This document shows, in pieces, positions 45,744 to 58,573 of a DNA stretch of 64,000 nt. The notes beneath the pieces are model-generated. The model did not search any database, had not been told where the DNA came from, and saw only the letters and a program-made list of their open reading frames with translations. How positions within the stretch are numbered: the first letter of the stretch is position 1; each line of letters begins with the position of its first letter. The DNA comes from Datura wrightii (taxonomy: Eukaryota > Streptophyta > Magnoliopsida > Solanales > Solanaceae), in NCBI GenBank assembly GCA_035772735.1, contig JASDFA010000001.1, forward strand, positions 92,777,501 through 92,841,500, in the 5' to 3' direction. Both the position numbers and the translations under genes were made by a program.

Positions 45744-46615
45744 TATTAGTATGGAAGAGGAGGGCATCCATGCCCGTATGGAACACCATTCATGGTCTCA
45801 TCAATAGCATGCACCTTCTTGACCTCAGACTCTGTCATCTCTTTGTGAGGAGGGCTATATTGGTTGCCATAGTGGCCATTATATGATCTCGCTCCTGATT
45901 CTCCTTCGTCCAATGAGATATAAAAGGAGTCCCCATATTGATTCCTCCACTTTGGTCCCTCACCATGCCAAGCATGGTTGTGCTTTGCTATCTTGTCCAA
46001 AATAATGGCAATTCTGTTAAAACACTTATCCATGAAGCACCCACCTACAGTGTTGTTGGCAACAGACTGTGTCAAGGCATCTAGACCAATATAAAACTTC
46101 TCCAACAAGATATGATTCGGTGACCCGTGGTTGGGCTCCCGAAGGATGTATTTCCAAAATCTCTCCCATGCTTTGAACAACTATTCTCCTGGTAGCTTCC
46201 AAAAATAGAATATCTTATTTTGTTACTCTGCCTCTTCGATAGGAGAAACTATTTCTTCAGGAAGAAACTCACCAACTCTTGCCTAGTATGAATTGAGTTG
46301 GGAGGGAGTCTATGCAACCAATCCCTTTCCTCGTGGAAATGAGTATTTGAAAACTCGTAGCCTAATAGCATCATCTGAAATGTTATTTTACTTATGAAGG
46401 TTACACACCTCCAAAAAAAATTTTAGGTTTTGATGGGGGTCGTCGTCCGTGGAGTTGATAAATTGTCCCTCCGCCTTTAGCATAGTGTAGATACTACCGT
46501 CAATTTTAAATGAGGAAGAATTTACCCTTGGTAGGATGATCATGCTTGCATAGTCAAGTTCCCCATTGACATATGTGAACACGTTTTTCAAATCTTCGGC
46601 TAGAAGAGCGGCCAT
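45744..46615 (-). pseudogene. gag of element I, N-terminal part
   Basis: ATG at 46615-46613. The first frame reads MAALLAEDLKNVFTYVNGEL, then YASMIILPRV and DDDPHQNLKFFLEVCNLHK before a stop. This is the recognised start and core entry of Athila-type Gag. A later frame (46180-45749) has FKAWERFWKYILREPNHGSP and a GGCFMDKCFNRI block, which is the continuing Gag core. The stretch between them (46388-46180) is coding-like but frameshifted. Not functional. Confidence 0.7.
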
Positions 46616-46715
46616 GATCCTATATCAAGAGACAAAAACAAGAAAAGGTAAAAGAATAGATTTAAGCAAGCAAACTAGACTGTGAGGCTAGATAAGGCTT
46701 ATGTCGTAGTCTTCA

Positions 46716-46727
46716 GCAACGGCGCCA
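46716..46727 (-). other. Primer-binding site of element I (Asp-tRNA)
   Basis: Minus-strand TGGCGCCGTTGC, 12 bases of the Asp-tRNA complement, seven bases after the LTR. Confidence 0.78.
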
Positions 46728-46734
46728 TAATATT

Positions 46735-47375
46735 TGATGTCATTCAAATCCACTCCCTATATCAGGTAGTGTAAATGATTGCAACAAATATACAACCCAA
46801 CAAGGAGTTGGGATTGAATCCCACAAAGACTACTCGAAGCCCAGACTGTCTAGAACTAAACAGTAAAGTATTGCAAGATTAGAGTCTATTCGGATTGAGA
46901 GTAATGAAAACTAACTAAGACTACAAATTATGATAAGCTAGGGCTGTAAGCAATTAAAGATAATTCTAGGGAAGTGACCCTAATATTGGATCGATCCCCC
47001 TAAATCACCCGATATGATAGAATTAAGAGTGGGATAAGTCTGAGCATTCAAGAAATTTACTTAGGCAACCCATGGATATCTTTCAACAGCACCATAGGTG
47101 TCAATCTACTTTAAGTTTTTCAAATTGAAGAGAATTCCCTTCTACCCAATTGCTTGTTGCCAATTTAAAATTCAACCTACATCTAGGAGAACCCACTAAA
47201 CAAGGATCATGCCTTGAGTATTGTTGATTGATGCTAACCCAACCTAAATTTCTCTTTCAAGCCTCATAAAGGTAATTAGGAAGAATTGGATGAGATCATT
47301 AGGGTTGACAACCCTAGATCTGGGTTTAATTACCCATAGAAGAAGAAGAAGAGCAAAGTAATTAGACATTCTTAC
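46735..47375 (-). repeat. 5' LTR of element I, 3'-terminal part
   Basis: On the minus strand it ends GATTTGAATGACATCA at 46735. It is related to the LTR of H. Element K is inserted at 47375; the LTR continues at 63967. Confidence 0.78.
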
Positions 47376-49829
47376 TATAGCACCACAAAAGTTTCTAAGA
47401 TCAGACCCAAGGATTGAACTAGAGAAAACCAGGAAAATTTCACCAGCATCACAGGATGACTTAAAGGATGACTCATTTGTAGGGAACAACAACCCATTGT
47501 CTCCCTCATGGTAAGTCCCTAGTAAGGATTCTCAGCCAAACAATGAGCCTATAAATGACTATTTGGAAGATCCAATAGGTCATCCTAGGTGGTCGTTGAA
47601 TGGAGTTCAGAAAAGGTACAGATCTGAGTTAGTGACAACAAAGGGTGAAATGACCCATGGTGGCGAGTAAGGACCCATGGTAACGATCAATTGGAAGTAC
47701 TTTAGAAGCTATGATATGGTGGCCTAGGTTACAATGAGAGGATATGATGATTCATTGTTTAAAGTAACGACTCGTCTTGTCTGGTCGTCGGTTGGAGAAC
47801 CAAAAGAGTAACATGATTTCCCTTAGAAGCAACGGATGGAGTGACGAGTCATTATTTCGTACGATTACTCATCTGAATCTGTCATTGGTCAAAACTTCAG
47901 TAGAGTAATAGAATTTTATCAAATACAACGAACGATTCAATGACCCATCATATCCTACAACGACTCATTGGAGTGGTCGTTGTAGCCGGCAGACGATTTT
48001 TTATGCAAATTCTCAGGGGTAGTTTTGTAAATTCTCGAGCTCCTAAATTTCTAATGACATCATTTTAAGCCCTGAAAGGAGTTTTTAAGAGAGTTTAGCC
48101 TATCCTAAGTCATTAGACTCTCATGCATGCAATGTATTAAGATTCTCTTTCAAGATCAAGCTAGAATATTCCCCAATTCTCTTGGGCTTTGAAGGCTAAT
48201 TAGAAATCAGTTTACCCAGATATATAGGGAAATGAATGGGGGATTTATTCCACCCTCATGCCCAAGTTTCTTCTCAAATTCATGAATTCAAGTTCTTACT
48301 TAAGTGTATTGATTCCTAGGGTTTTAACCCAATTCTATGAAACTACCTATGCCGGGTTTATGGTTCTAATCCCCTCATGTTCTAAAGTATGTTTTAAGTC
48401 TAATGAGAAGATTTTATCCTCAATTTGATTATAAATTCATGATCTCAAGTTATTAGAAATTATTCCCTATTATGAGAGTTTTTATGAAATTCAAGCTTAT
48501 GATCCATGACTTCAAGTATGATGAGATATCTAGTATGCGTGAATGTTTATAACTCTCAACTTATGGTTCCATGATTATGATTTATGAAGTCTATTTCAAG
48601 TATGCATGATTTTATGATTTGGGGCAAGCCCATGCAAGTTAAATATGTTTTTATGATTTAGTCAAGGCAAATAAGATCAGCTTATCATATGGTTTGGAGT
48701 CAAGACTCCTAATACAGCTTATGATATGTTTGGAGCCAAGACTCCCAATGTTCATATTTCAAGTTATTTATGAGATTATGATTTCATCTTTGTTGAAAAA
48801 TAATGTGAGTACTATGCATGTTTTGGGAGTAGTGTCTAGCACCGAATGGACTTGGGGTCTCGAGGGTCCCGGTCTCAGAACTACATGCCAACATAGGTAT
48901 GTATATATGTTTGGGACCTCTCAAGAAAGTTTTCCTCGCCCTAAGGGGCTCAACATGATATCAATATCATGGTATAGCATCATTTTCCTTGGCAAGGTTT
49001 TGGACGTCTCTGCCTACTTGAATGTGATAGTTGGGGCATCATTTAAGCTCTATCGTGATGATGTCAGTTATGACGAGTCTCCTATTGTTCCTCATCAGTT
49101 AGTCATATTCATAACTTATGATATTATGTTTTACAGCAAATTTGACCTGTGATTAGTTTATGAGCTTTTACTTACGATTTCAACTATGAAAAGTCATATG
49201 ATTTCTATTTTTAAATCTTGGGTCATTATCTTCAGTTATTATAACCAGCTTATGATTATACTTACCTCAGATATAGCTTTTAGCATACAGTCCTTACTCT
49301 CATGATCTTTTGATTTATATGTATGTTTTCGACTAATGATTTATTAAGCATGTTTTACTTACCTTACATACTCAGTGCAGTACTAATAATAAACTTTAAG
49401 CTATATCATCTCATGATATAGGTTTGGGTGATCCATCTCAGTCTTATTGATAGCTCGTTTCCTCTTCAATCCATTTCAGCCCCTAGTTTAGGTGAATTCT
49501 CATTATCCGAGGACATCTATCTGTTTAGATTTGTTGTGTTAGTTCAATTTTAGACTTGGAGATAGCTGGGGGCTTGTCCTAGTATCTCATCAGTTAGTAA
49601 GGCTTTTTCAGACATATACTAGTATGATCAACTCTGAGATTTAACGTTGTGATGTATTCACTTGATTTATGTTCTATGATATTCAATCTTCCACTTATTC
49701 ATGATTCATGTCGTGTTTCTGCTTGATTATGTTATTAAGTCATGCTATGTATGTACCATGGGTTAGCCTGGAGCCGTTTGTGGTTCTAGGTCCCGTGTCT
49801 CGATCAGAGTCCCAGCTCGGGTTGTGACA
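47376..49829 (+). repeat. 5' LTR of element K
   Basis: 2454 bp. The first bases TATAGCACC correspond to TGTAACACC of the 3' copy, so the terminal TG is mutated. It ends GGTTGTGACA. The donor-like site intact in the 3' LTR (CCCAG|GTATATAGG) is CCCAGATATATAGG here (about 48216-48229), losing the GT. Confidence 0.86.
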
Positions 49830-49833
49830 AATT

Positions 49834-49845
49834 TGGTATCAGAGC
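49834..49845 (+). other. Primer-binding site of element K (initiator Met-tRNA)
   Basis: TGGTATCAGAGC, perfect, four bases after the LTR. Confidence 0.92.
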
Positions 49846-50038
49846 AAAAGTTTAGGTGTATCCTAGGGTGTCTGAAAGCCGCATTAAGTAGAGTCTTTTT
49901 CATGGGTGTTAAGCACGCAATACTTATGGGGAAGAGGCTACAAGATGTTGTAGGAAATTTCCCTTCTTTCATGATCTATGTCATGCGATAAAGTACCTCC
50001 CTATTCCGCTAACTCGTGCTATATGTGTTTGTAGAAAT

Positions 50039-51230
50039 ATGCCTCCGCGCCGATTAAATGGTAGAAGAAATGGTAATGGGAATGGCAATGGAGATGGAGA
50101 TGGGAATCAGCATCGGAGTAGGTCACTAATGTCGAGTTCAGGATGGAATTTTAGATGTTGGAATAGGCCATGACTGCTCAAGTCAACCAGCAGGTGGTGG
50201 CCCACGTTTCCCAGAATGGGAATACAGTGGCAGCAAGAGTGTGAGACTTAGATGAACCCACCTGAGTTTCTTGGGTTGAAGGTGGACCAGGACCCGCATG
50301 AGTTCATTGAGGAGGTGCAGAACATCACCCTAATTATGGAGGTGACTGGGGAAGAGAGTGCATACTTAGCCTCCTGCCAACTAAAGAGGTTTGCTCACAT
50401 TTGGTTCCATTAGTGGAAGGACAGTAGGGGAGTTGGAGCAGTTCCCGTGGGATGGGATGAGTTTATGACTACTTTCCTAGACAGGTTTTCCCTAGGGAGT
50501 TGAGAGATGCAAAGGCGTCGGAGTTTGCCAACTTGAAGCAAAACCATAGGATTATTCAGGAATATGCCTTGGAGTTTACCCAGCTGTCTAAATATGCATC
50601 GGAGATGGCTATAGACTAGAGGGTTCGTATGAGAAAAATTGTGAATGGAATAGCAGATTCATTAGTCAAGGCGTGCAGGATCACCATGTTGAACAGTGAC
50701 CTAGATTTCTCCCGGTTAGTCATATATGCCGAACAGATAGAGGCGATCAGCTAAAGGAGAAGAAGTGAGAGGCCAAGAAGGCTAAGACAGACAACTATGG
50801 GCATTCCTAAAAGATATTGGGTGGAGGACATCATCCCCAGTTTCACCAGAGGTCATCGATCCCAATACCATCATCAGCCAATGTCCCATCCGGTCCTAGA
50901 TGTGATCAGAAGAGTATAGCATCAGGCTCTAAAGATCAAGGGAGCATGTCAGGAGAGCCCAACATTCCAGCTTGTTGGAGGTATGGTAAGAGGCACACCT
51001 GAGAGTGTTTAGTGGGTTCAGGCATGTGCTCCTGGTATGGGAAGCCCAAACACATGCTTAGAGATTGCCCTGTAACCAGACAGGGCCATAGTAGAGGTCG
51101 TGAATTAGCCATTTGTTCAGCAGCTCCACCAATACGCTCAGCTCAGCAGGGTGCATCCACTAGTACAGGTGGCGGCCAGCACCAGAACGGGTTCTATGCA
51201 CTTTCATCTCGATAGGAGTGGAAGTGCTCA
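50039..51230 (+). pseudogene. gag of element K (broken)
   Basis: ATG at 50039, four bases after an acceptor-like TTTGTAG. It starts MPPRRLNGRRNGNGNGNGDG. Core homology is in shifted frames (MNPPEFLGLKVDQDPHEFIEE about 50252-50315, WKDSRGVGAVPVGWDEF about 50410-50465, YALEFTQLSKYA). The nucleocapsid knuckle at about 51030-51075 reads CSWYGKPKHMLRDC, so the second cysteine is replaced by tyrosine and zinc binding should be lost. Many stops. Confidence 0.8.
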
Positions 51231-52898
51231 CCCGATGTGGTTATGGATATATTATGAGAATTCCATCTTGATATATATGCATTGTTAGATCTAGGGGATA
51301 CCTTATCTTTTGTGACTCCTTATATTGTTTTTAGTTTTGAGGTCAGTCCCGAAATCCTGTCAGAACCCTTCTTAGTCTCAACTCCTGTTGATTAGTCAGT
51401 TATAGCTCGATGGATATACAGAAATTTTCTTGTCATGATTCTTCATAAGGTCACCTCAGCTGACCTAATAGAGTTATATATGAATTATTTCGATGTCATT
51501 TTTGGTATGGACTGGTTACATTCATGTTAGGCCTCATTCAACTATAGAACTCGTACGGTAGAGTACTAGTTTTCGGGTGAACTAGTTCTAGAGTGAAAGG
51601 GTAGTTTAGTTATGCCTGTAGGTCACTTGTTTCTTATCTCAAAGCCAGGAAGATGATCTCTAAGGGTTTTGTATACTATCTACTGGGGGTTAAGGATGCT
51701 ATATCCGGGCCCTGACTCTTTAGTAAGTTCCTATAGTATGTGATTATCCGGAGGTGTTTCCAGATGATCTAGCAGGAGTCCCTCGTGAGCGGGATATTGA
51801 ATTTGATATTGACCTTCTCCTTGATACGCAGCCTATATTTATTCCTCCTTACAGAATGGCTCTAGACGAGCTAAAGGAGTTGAAAAAATAATTGAAGGAT
51901 CTCCCAGATAAGGGTTTCATCAGGCCTGGTAAATCCCCTTGGGGTGCTCCAGTTCTCTTTGTTCGAAATAAGGATGGTTCCCTTAGAATGTGCATTGATT
52001 ATTGATAGTTGAATAAAGTCACAATCAAGAATAAGTATCCCCTCCCCAAGATTGATGACCTATTTGACCAACTTCAGGGTGCTAAGTGTTTCTCAAAGAT
52101 AGACCTCAGATCCAGATATCATCAGCTCAGAGTTAGGGAAAGTGACATTCCGAAGACAGCCTTCAGGACTTAGTATGGTCACTATGAGTTCTTAGTTATA
52201 TCTTTTGGACTAACAAATGCCCCTGCAACTTTTATGTATTTGATGAACAGGATGTTCAAAAAGTATTTTGATATGTTCATGATGGTCTTTATAGATGATA
52301 TTTTCATATACTCTCGGAGCAAGGAGGAGCACGCTGCTCATTTGAGGATTGGTTGTAGACTCTCAAGGATCGTCAGTTGTTTGCTAAATTCATCAGTGTG
52401 AGTCTTGGCTAAACTCAGTGGCAGTTTTAGGCCATGTAATGTCTAGCGAGGGTGTGCAGGTGGACTCTTAAAATATAGAAGTAGTGAAGAATTGGCCTAG
52501 ACCTGTTAGTCCTTCAGATATCAGGAGCTTCTGGGTTTAGCTGGATACTACAGGAGGTTTGTAGAGGAATTTTCATTCATTGTAGCATTGTTGACTAAGT
52601 TGACCCAAAAGAAGGTCAAATTTAAGTGGTCGAACACTTGCTAGAAGAATTTTCAGGAGTTAAAGACTCGACTCACTTCAGCCCTAGTGTTGACCCTATC
52701 GGAGGCCACGGATAGTTTTATTGTGTATTGTGATGCCTCTAGGATTGGTCTCGGTTGTGTATTGACGCAATATGGTAAGGTCAATACGTATGCCTCGAGA
52801 GAGCTTAAGACTCATGAGAAGAACTATTCGACACAAGACTTAGAGTTGGCAGTCATGGTGGTTGCTTTGAAGATTCAGAGACACTACTTGTATGGGCT
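51231..52898 (+). pseudogene. pol of element K, first part (protease, RT, RNase H start)
   Basis: Protease with LLDLGDTLSFVTPY (about 51283-51325; DxGA altered to DLGD). RT from about 51780 with LRMCIDY (followed by a stop in place of the next codon), FSKIDLRSRYHQLR (about 52090-52135), and the catalytic region FIDDIFIYSRSKEEHAAH (about 52291-52340). Frameshifts occur near 52350 and 52530. RNase H has FIVYCDASRIGLGC and TQDLELAVM (about 52690-52860) and is cut at 52898 by solo LTR M after YLYG. Confidence 0.82.
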
Positions 52899-54411
52899 TG
52901 ATGAAGGGCGTATTTACGCACTTCATAGACATATTTTTACCCGTACTTTACTATGTTTTGAGAACAAATTATGTGTGTTTGCATGAGATTATGTTATATA
53001 TTTGTAAAAATGGCTAACACATGTGATTAGATATTTTTAGGGCTAAAATTGATGTATTTGGGTGTGTTTGAGACATTTGGATTGAAGTTTAAGAAGAAGG
53101 AATGCACTAAGCAAGATTAAAGAAAAAATAAATAAATAAAGTGCACTGCCACTGCTGCGCGACTAGATGCGCGAGGCACTAGCCTTGCTGCGCTACCATA
53201 TGCACGACGCGGCCCCTGTGCTGTGCGATTCCATGCGTGAGGCGCCGGTTTCCCTGCACGACTGAGTGGGAGACACAGTGTAGAAGCTACGCGATGACAT
53301 GTGCGAGGCGCAGGCTTTCCAGCACTACAGTAGGCGCGAAGCGCCCTTCCACCTGCGCGATGCAACCCACAGTGCACCAAGGGGTTTCTAACGGCCAAAA
53401 TTCAGCTCCTACTTCAACTAGGAAAAGGAACTTTCAATCCCAAATCAAATCCGCAAAGGAACAAGAAAAGCATAAATCTACCACTATAAATACCCTTTTA
53501 TTTTCATGTAATAGCTATGTTGTTTTTAAGTCTTTAAGGAGGATTAGAGTTTTAAGTCTCAATTTTTTATATACAAGTTTGGTGTCTTACGTTTTGAATT
53601 TTGAGACGATTGTTGAATTGTTCTTCCGAAATTTTGCATTAATCAAGTGAAGGTTCTTCCGATCATTGTTGTAAGTATTAATTTATGCTTTCATCTATGA
53701 ATGCTATTAATTTACTTATAAGCATGACAGGCTAAAATTACCACAACTAGGGTTGTGGGAACCATTGTGAATTAACAAACTAGGTTGCACGACGTGATTC
53801 TAAACCAATACTAAACACTTGTATTATATTCTCTTCATGCTTAAACGTTTCTTAACCGTGAGCAACGTTAGGACATGCCCGAATTCTTTACTTTCTTAGG
53901 TCTAAGAGGTAGATATTAGGAAAAGAGAATTACAACAAAGCCTTGATTGATGATCATTGTATTAACTTGAGTTGTGATCGCGGGATAGTCATATTTGAGA
54001 CATATTGATAACGGTTAATTTGAAACTGCTCATAAGACTTGGTCGAGTGATTGAGTATAGTCATTCAATAGGGACTGGTCAGTCATTTGAATGAACCTAA
54101 GTTATCAGTTCTACAAGTAAAGTATTAGGATAGATCACTAGTGTAAAACCCGAAGTAGTTAACGATCCATGGGGAACACCCCTAGTTAATCGCATTAATT
54201 TGGAAACAACCATCAAGTTCTCAACATTGTTACTTATTAATTTTACAACCCCCCCCCCCTCTTAGGAAATAATTGACTAAAAAGCTTAAGCACTAGCATT
54301 ATTCTATATCCTTCCATATTCCCTATGGGAATGATCCCAACCTCTAGTTGGGTTCTTTATTGACAACATCTGCTTTATACTTCCGAAGGAGGTGTGGTTT
54401 TAGCATTACCA
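52899..54411 (+). mobile_element. Solo LTR M (Athila-like, related to element N)
   Basis: 1513 bp, TGATGAAGGGCG to TTAGCATTACCA, inside the RNase H of K. Flanks GGGCT (52894-52898) and GGGGT (54412-54416) are a target duplication with one change. The last ~750 bp align with the LTRs of N (for example the 'GAGAATTACAA' and 'GACTTGGTCGAGT' blocks), while the first half is different. A GC-rich zone at 53140-53370 repeats a TGCGCGA/GCGAGGC motif. Donor-like TGTT|GTAAGTA is at 53671. The 137-codon plus-strand and 93-codon minus-strand open frames over the GC-rich zone are LTR sequence, not genes. Confidence 0.8.
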
Positions 54412-55140
54412 GGGGTGCATGTGGATGTGTTCACGGATCATAAGAGCCTTCAGTATGTGTTCACTCAGAAGGACCTGAATTTGAGATAAACGAGATGGAT
54501 AGAGCTTCTCAAGAACTATGATATTAGTGTCCTTTATCATCCAGGTAAGGTCAATGTAGTGGCGGACGCTCTTTGTAGGCTGTTTATAGAGAGTGTGTCT
54601 CATGTAGAGGATGAGAGGAAAGAGTTGGTAAGGGATGTTCATAGGCTTGCTCATTTAGGGATTCGTCTTACAGATTTGGCAGATGGTGATGTGATTGTTC
54701 AGAATAGGTCGGAATCATCCTTGGTGACGGAAGATAAAGATAGGTAAAATGAGGATCCTATGCTAGTGAAGCAAAAGAAAGCTATCCGAAATCATAAGGT
54801 GGAGGCTTTCTCCCAAGGGGGAGATAGAGTACTCCGATATCAAGGCTGGTTGTGTGTGCCAGCTGTTGATGACTTGAGAAAGCAGATATTGAGCGAGGCT
54901 CAAGGCTCTCGATACTCTATCCATCCAGGTTTCACCAAGATGTACAATGATCTATAGGAAATCTATTGGTGGAATGGCATGAAAAAGGACATAGCGGAGT
55001 TTGTGGATAAGTATTCGAATTGCCAGCTGGTGAAGGTTGAGCATCAAGGACCTGGAGGTATGCTTTAGGATATTAGTATCCCCACTTGGAAGTGGGGAGA
55101 GATAAATATGGGCTTCATTATAGGTTTTCCTCGTACACGT
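54412..55140 (+). pseudogene. pol of element K, second part (RNase H end, integrase start)
   Basis: Resumes VHVDVFTDHKSLQYVFTQKD after M, so the RNase H aspartate is present. Then VLYHPGKVNVVADAL (about 54530-54570). The integrase zinc finger at about 54895-55025 has both histidines (EAQGSRYSIHPG has lost the first), but the first cysteine is replaced (KYSNC). The core starts with W.WGEINMGFI, in which the first catalytic aspartate is replaced by glycine. It is interrupted at 55140 by element N. Confidence 0.78.
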
Positions 55141-56763
55141 TGATGTGCTATGGATTTACAGCACTATTGACGCTCAAAACTAAGAAAATAGCATAGACTT
55201 AGGTGTATTTACGTGGATATGAGGCACTTTTCCTTTGATTTCAGGATAAATGGGTGTTGGAATAATAAATTGCAAAAGGAAGCTAAAAATGTGTAAAAAA
55301 AGGCAAAAAGTGCAGTCCAGTGTATGATCCGTAGGATGGACCTACGAGTCATACTGAGGGTCGTGATAAGAAGCTGAAAGTTTAACCTAGAAGACTGATC
55401 CCACGAGACTTGTCATGGATCGTACCGTGATGGTATGAGTCGTGGTAAGACAGTTGTGATGAAATCCAGAAGAATTGCACAGGAGGCTGATTCTCAGTAT
55501 GAAAGGATCCTATGACCCGTGAGATGAAGGTACGAGTTGTACCATATCGGTCGTGGTGAAGTTTAGAAAAAGTTCAAAGCATCAGGATCAAGCCACGGGT
55601 GCAAGGTACGAGTCGTACAATATAGGTATGAATCGTACCTTGGCCCAACACTTAGCCAAAATTCAACCAACACTTCAAGTCACAAGTAGATGCCATGGTC
55701 TGTGAGAAGCCCCTACGAGTCGTAAGAGGACCCGTGATGAGCTCAGCGACAGATATGGGAAGCAGTCCTGTTAGTTTAGAAAAAGGATTCTTGTTTCTCT
55801 ATAAATATGTTTTATGTTTTATTTTTCAGAGAGGACGACGAATAGACTTAATTTTAGTAGGAAAACATTGTAGTAAGAAATTTTACATCATTGAAAGAGA
55901 AAATTGAGTTGGTTCAACCTTGTGATCAACCTTTTCTTGAACTCATAATGTTCTTGCTACTTGTTATTTAAGATTTTGCGGATTAATTGAAGGAATCATT
56001 TTTCTTAATCGTCTTTGTAAGTGTCGTTTTATGTCTTCAATCATGAACACATTTCACAACCTTGCAACTATGAGAGGCTAAAACCTCCATAGCTAGGGTT
56101 GTGGGAGCCATGGCGGATTAACAAGCTAGGGTTGCACAAAGTTATTCTAAAACCAATACTAATTACTTATATTGTAGTCTCTTCATATTTAATGATTCTT
56201 AGCGGTGCGCAACGTTAGTAAGTGCCCAAATTCTTTACTTGCTTTGGTCGAAGAGGTAGAGATTAGGAAAAGAGAATTACAATAGAGCCTTGATCTTGAT
56301 AATCAATGTATTAACTTGAATTGTGGTCGCAAGATAGTTATATCTGGAACTTAATGATAACGGTTAGTTTGCAAAACTTATGAGACTTGGTCGAGTAATT
56401 GAGGATAGTCATTCAATAGGGATTGGTCGATCGTTTGAATGAACCTAAGTTATAGTTCTGTAAGTAAGTATTGGTAAAGATCACGAGTGTATACCCAAAG
56501 CTGTTATGAACCCATGGGGAACACAAACCCTAGTTATTCTTTAATTATTGATTTGCAAATATAATCTTGATTGTTATTTATTTTTATTATTGATTTTTAT
56601 GAGAATCCCCCCATTGTGAAGTAACTAGCATACGAGTTCATCTACCGGCTGTAATCTAGATCTTTCATATTCCCTGTGGGATCGACCTCAACCTCTAAGT
56701 TGGGTTCTCTATTGACAACGTGCGCTTCATACTTCAGTTGGAAGTGTGGTTTGAGAGTTATCA
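55141..56763 (+). repeat. 5' LTR of element N
   Basis: 1623 bp, TGATGTGCTATGG to TGAGAGTTATCA. The U3 zone 55330-55740 has many GTACGAGTCGTAC-like inverted repeats. Donor-like CTTT|GTAAGTG has GT at 56017-56018. Confidence 0.87.
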
Positions 56764-56768
56764 AAAAG

Positions 56769-56786
56769 TGGCGCCGTTGCCGGGGA
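56769..56786 (+). other. Primer-binding site of element N (Asp-tRNA)
   Basis: TGGCGCCGTTGCCGGGGA, perfect over 18 bases, five bases after the LTR. Confidence 0.92.
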
Positions 56787-56966
56787 ATATGGAGAAGACT
56801 AGGTTATTAGCTTGTATTTGACTTGTTGGTAGTTACTTTACTTTTTATGTTTTTCCCTTTGTTTTTATTTTGTGACTTCCTCAGGTTTTCATCTAGGAAA
56901 TATACCTTGATGATACCTGAGAAGTCACAAAAGTAACGTCATGCCACGACGTTAAATCAGGCGCTG

Positions 56967-56984
56967 CATGGGAGGAAATCCATG
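56967..56984 (+). other. Post-pol hairpin of element N
   Basis: CATGGGAGGAAATCCATG, a stem of five Watson-Crick pairs plus one G-T pair with an AGGAAA loop. It is equivalent to 10463-10446 in B. Confidence 0.6.
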
Positions 56985-58557
56985 AAAGGAGAAGTCTAAG
57001 TAGCCACAGGTATGTCCTTTTCCTTACATTCTTATAATTTATGCTTCTGGGACGAAGCTCATTTTTTAAAAGGGGGGGTGTACTTGTATTTGTGGGATTT
57101 TTATTCGTCTGAGGGTTTTTCTTGTCGTGTTTCTTTTCCCTCAGGCATGTTATCTAGTAGAACCGGCATGTGTTAAGATTTTTGTTTTTAGTCGTGATTT
57201 TTGTTTGATTAGAAAGTAACCTAGAAATACTCAGCCAATGGATATGTACTAGTTTTGTTGTTTTTGAAAAAATTGACCCTGCTAAAAATTTTTGCTTTTT
57301 GTATTTGTGACAACAATGCATGATTTCTGTGGATCGTTTTATGTCATTTAGTTATTAATAGTGCTAGTCTTGTTAAGCCATGTATGAACCAGAGAGGTAA
57401 AGTAAAAATAGTTCATGTACCATGTGTGAGTGATGTCTTAGTATTTATTGATGTATGTTGTTGAAGATCTAGAACTTGCTTGGTTGGTCTCTACATAGGT
57501 TAAGAATGGTTGGTTAGGATATGCTCATAGGCCATTTTTATTTTAGCTCACTTTTAACCTATATTGCCCTACCAAAGTTTCATGAATCCCTTGATCCCAA
57601 GTTTGAGCCTTAATAGACCATATTTCTTTGATTTACCTGTTAATCGTACCCATTTGTTTATAATGAACTTGTTTGGCCCTGGTCCTTCCTTGGATATTGT
57701 GAACCTCAACATAAGAAAAATTCTTAAGTTGAGGGTGGCTAGAGTAGGGGTGCATAAATGGTGGGATCGGGAGAAAAGGAAAGAAAAGAAAAAGAAAAGA
57801 AAAAATAGTGAAAAATAAGGTGTGGTGAGGTGGAAAAGTAAAAAGCTGAAAATTTGAGAATATTGAAAAAGAAAAATTCCAAAGAGCTTGAAATTATTGA
57901 AAAATGTGAAAAATCACCTCACCCATGCAAATATTCTTAAAATGGGAAAAAGGGAAGAAAAGAAGACAAAAACAATGAAGGGTGTAATAGAAAAATGGTG
58001 TAGCCAATGGATGTGGTGCCAAGGAAGGGATGGTCACTCATAAAATCTTTCATCTTTATCATATCCAGCCCTAAGCCTACATTACAAGCCATATCAAGTA
58101 CTATAGTGATCTTAATTTGACCATCTAACAAACCAAAGCAGAGAAAATAAGGGCAAGCCAATGGTATCTGATGCATAATAATTGCATTTCTTTGAGAGAG
58201 TGAGTGCTTCATTTGCCTAGTCCCGTGTTTCATTTGATACTTCATATTAGAGTGGGGACTTCATTTTTGTGAGGGTGCATGGATTATGTTTGCTTTTACC
58301 ATTGGTCTGTGTGAAACACATAGGTGATGACTTGATTGCTTGTTGATAGTTAGATGACATGTCTTGATCCCTGTATATGATGTTTTTATGTTGCTTGCAA
58401 TACATTAGCTGATGATGTTTCATGAGGAAGAGTCAATAGAATTTGTATATAGAGTTCACAAATTTTTTTGAGTTTTGGCTGTAGGATCTTAAGTTTATTT
58501 TCTAGTTGAGCGTCGTGTTTAGTTTTTGTTTTTCTTTGCCTGAGGACATGCAAAAGT

Positions 58558-58573
58558 CTTAAGTTGAGGGTGT
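58558..58573 (+). other. Polypurine tract of element N
   Basis: CTTAAGTTGAGGGTGT abuts the 3' LTR; CTGAGGACATG lies at 58540-58550 upstream. Confidence 0.72.

Larger units (their letters stand above)
56787..58573 (+). other. Coding-free interior of element N
   Basis: No Gag or Pol homology in any frame. The GACGTTAAATCAGGCGCTG box and the hairpin at 56967-56984 lie only about 180 bp after the primer site, so the gag-pol deletion ends just before them. Two near-identical PPT-like motifs are present: CTTAAGTTGAGGGTGG (about 57722-57737) and CTTAAGTTGAGGGTGT (58558-58573, at the LTR). The A-rich tract at 57770-57960 and the 57937-58245 antisense frame look non-coding. Confidence 0.7.

Noticed and set aside
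53117..53650. Frames of 93 and 137 codons on opposite strands
   Set aside because: They overlie the GC-rich repeat of solo LTR M; stop codons are rare there because of composition.
54250..54261. Poly-C run
   Set aside because: Single homopolymer within solo LTR M; it could be a sequencing artefact and has no associated structure.
57564..58245. Frames of 84 and 102 codons in element N
   Set aside because: One runs into an AAG/AAA-rich tract, the other is antisense to it. Neither has recognisable domains.
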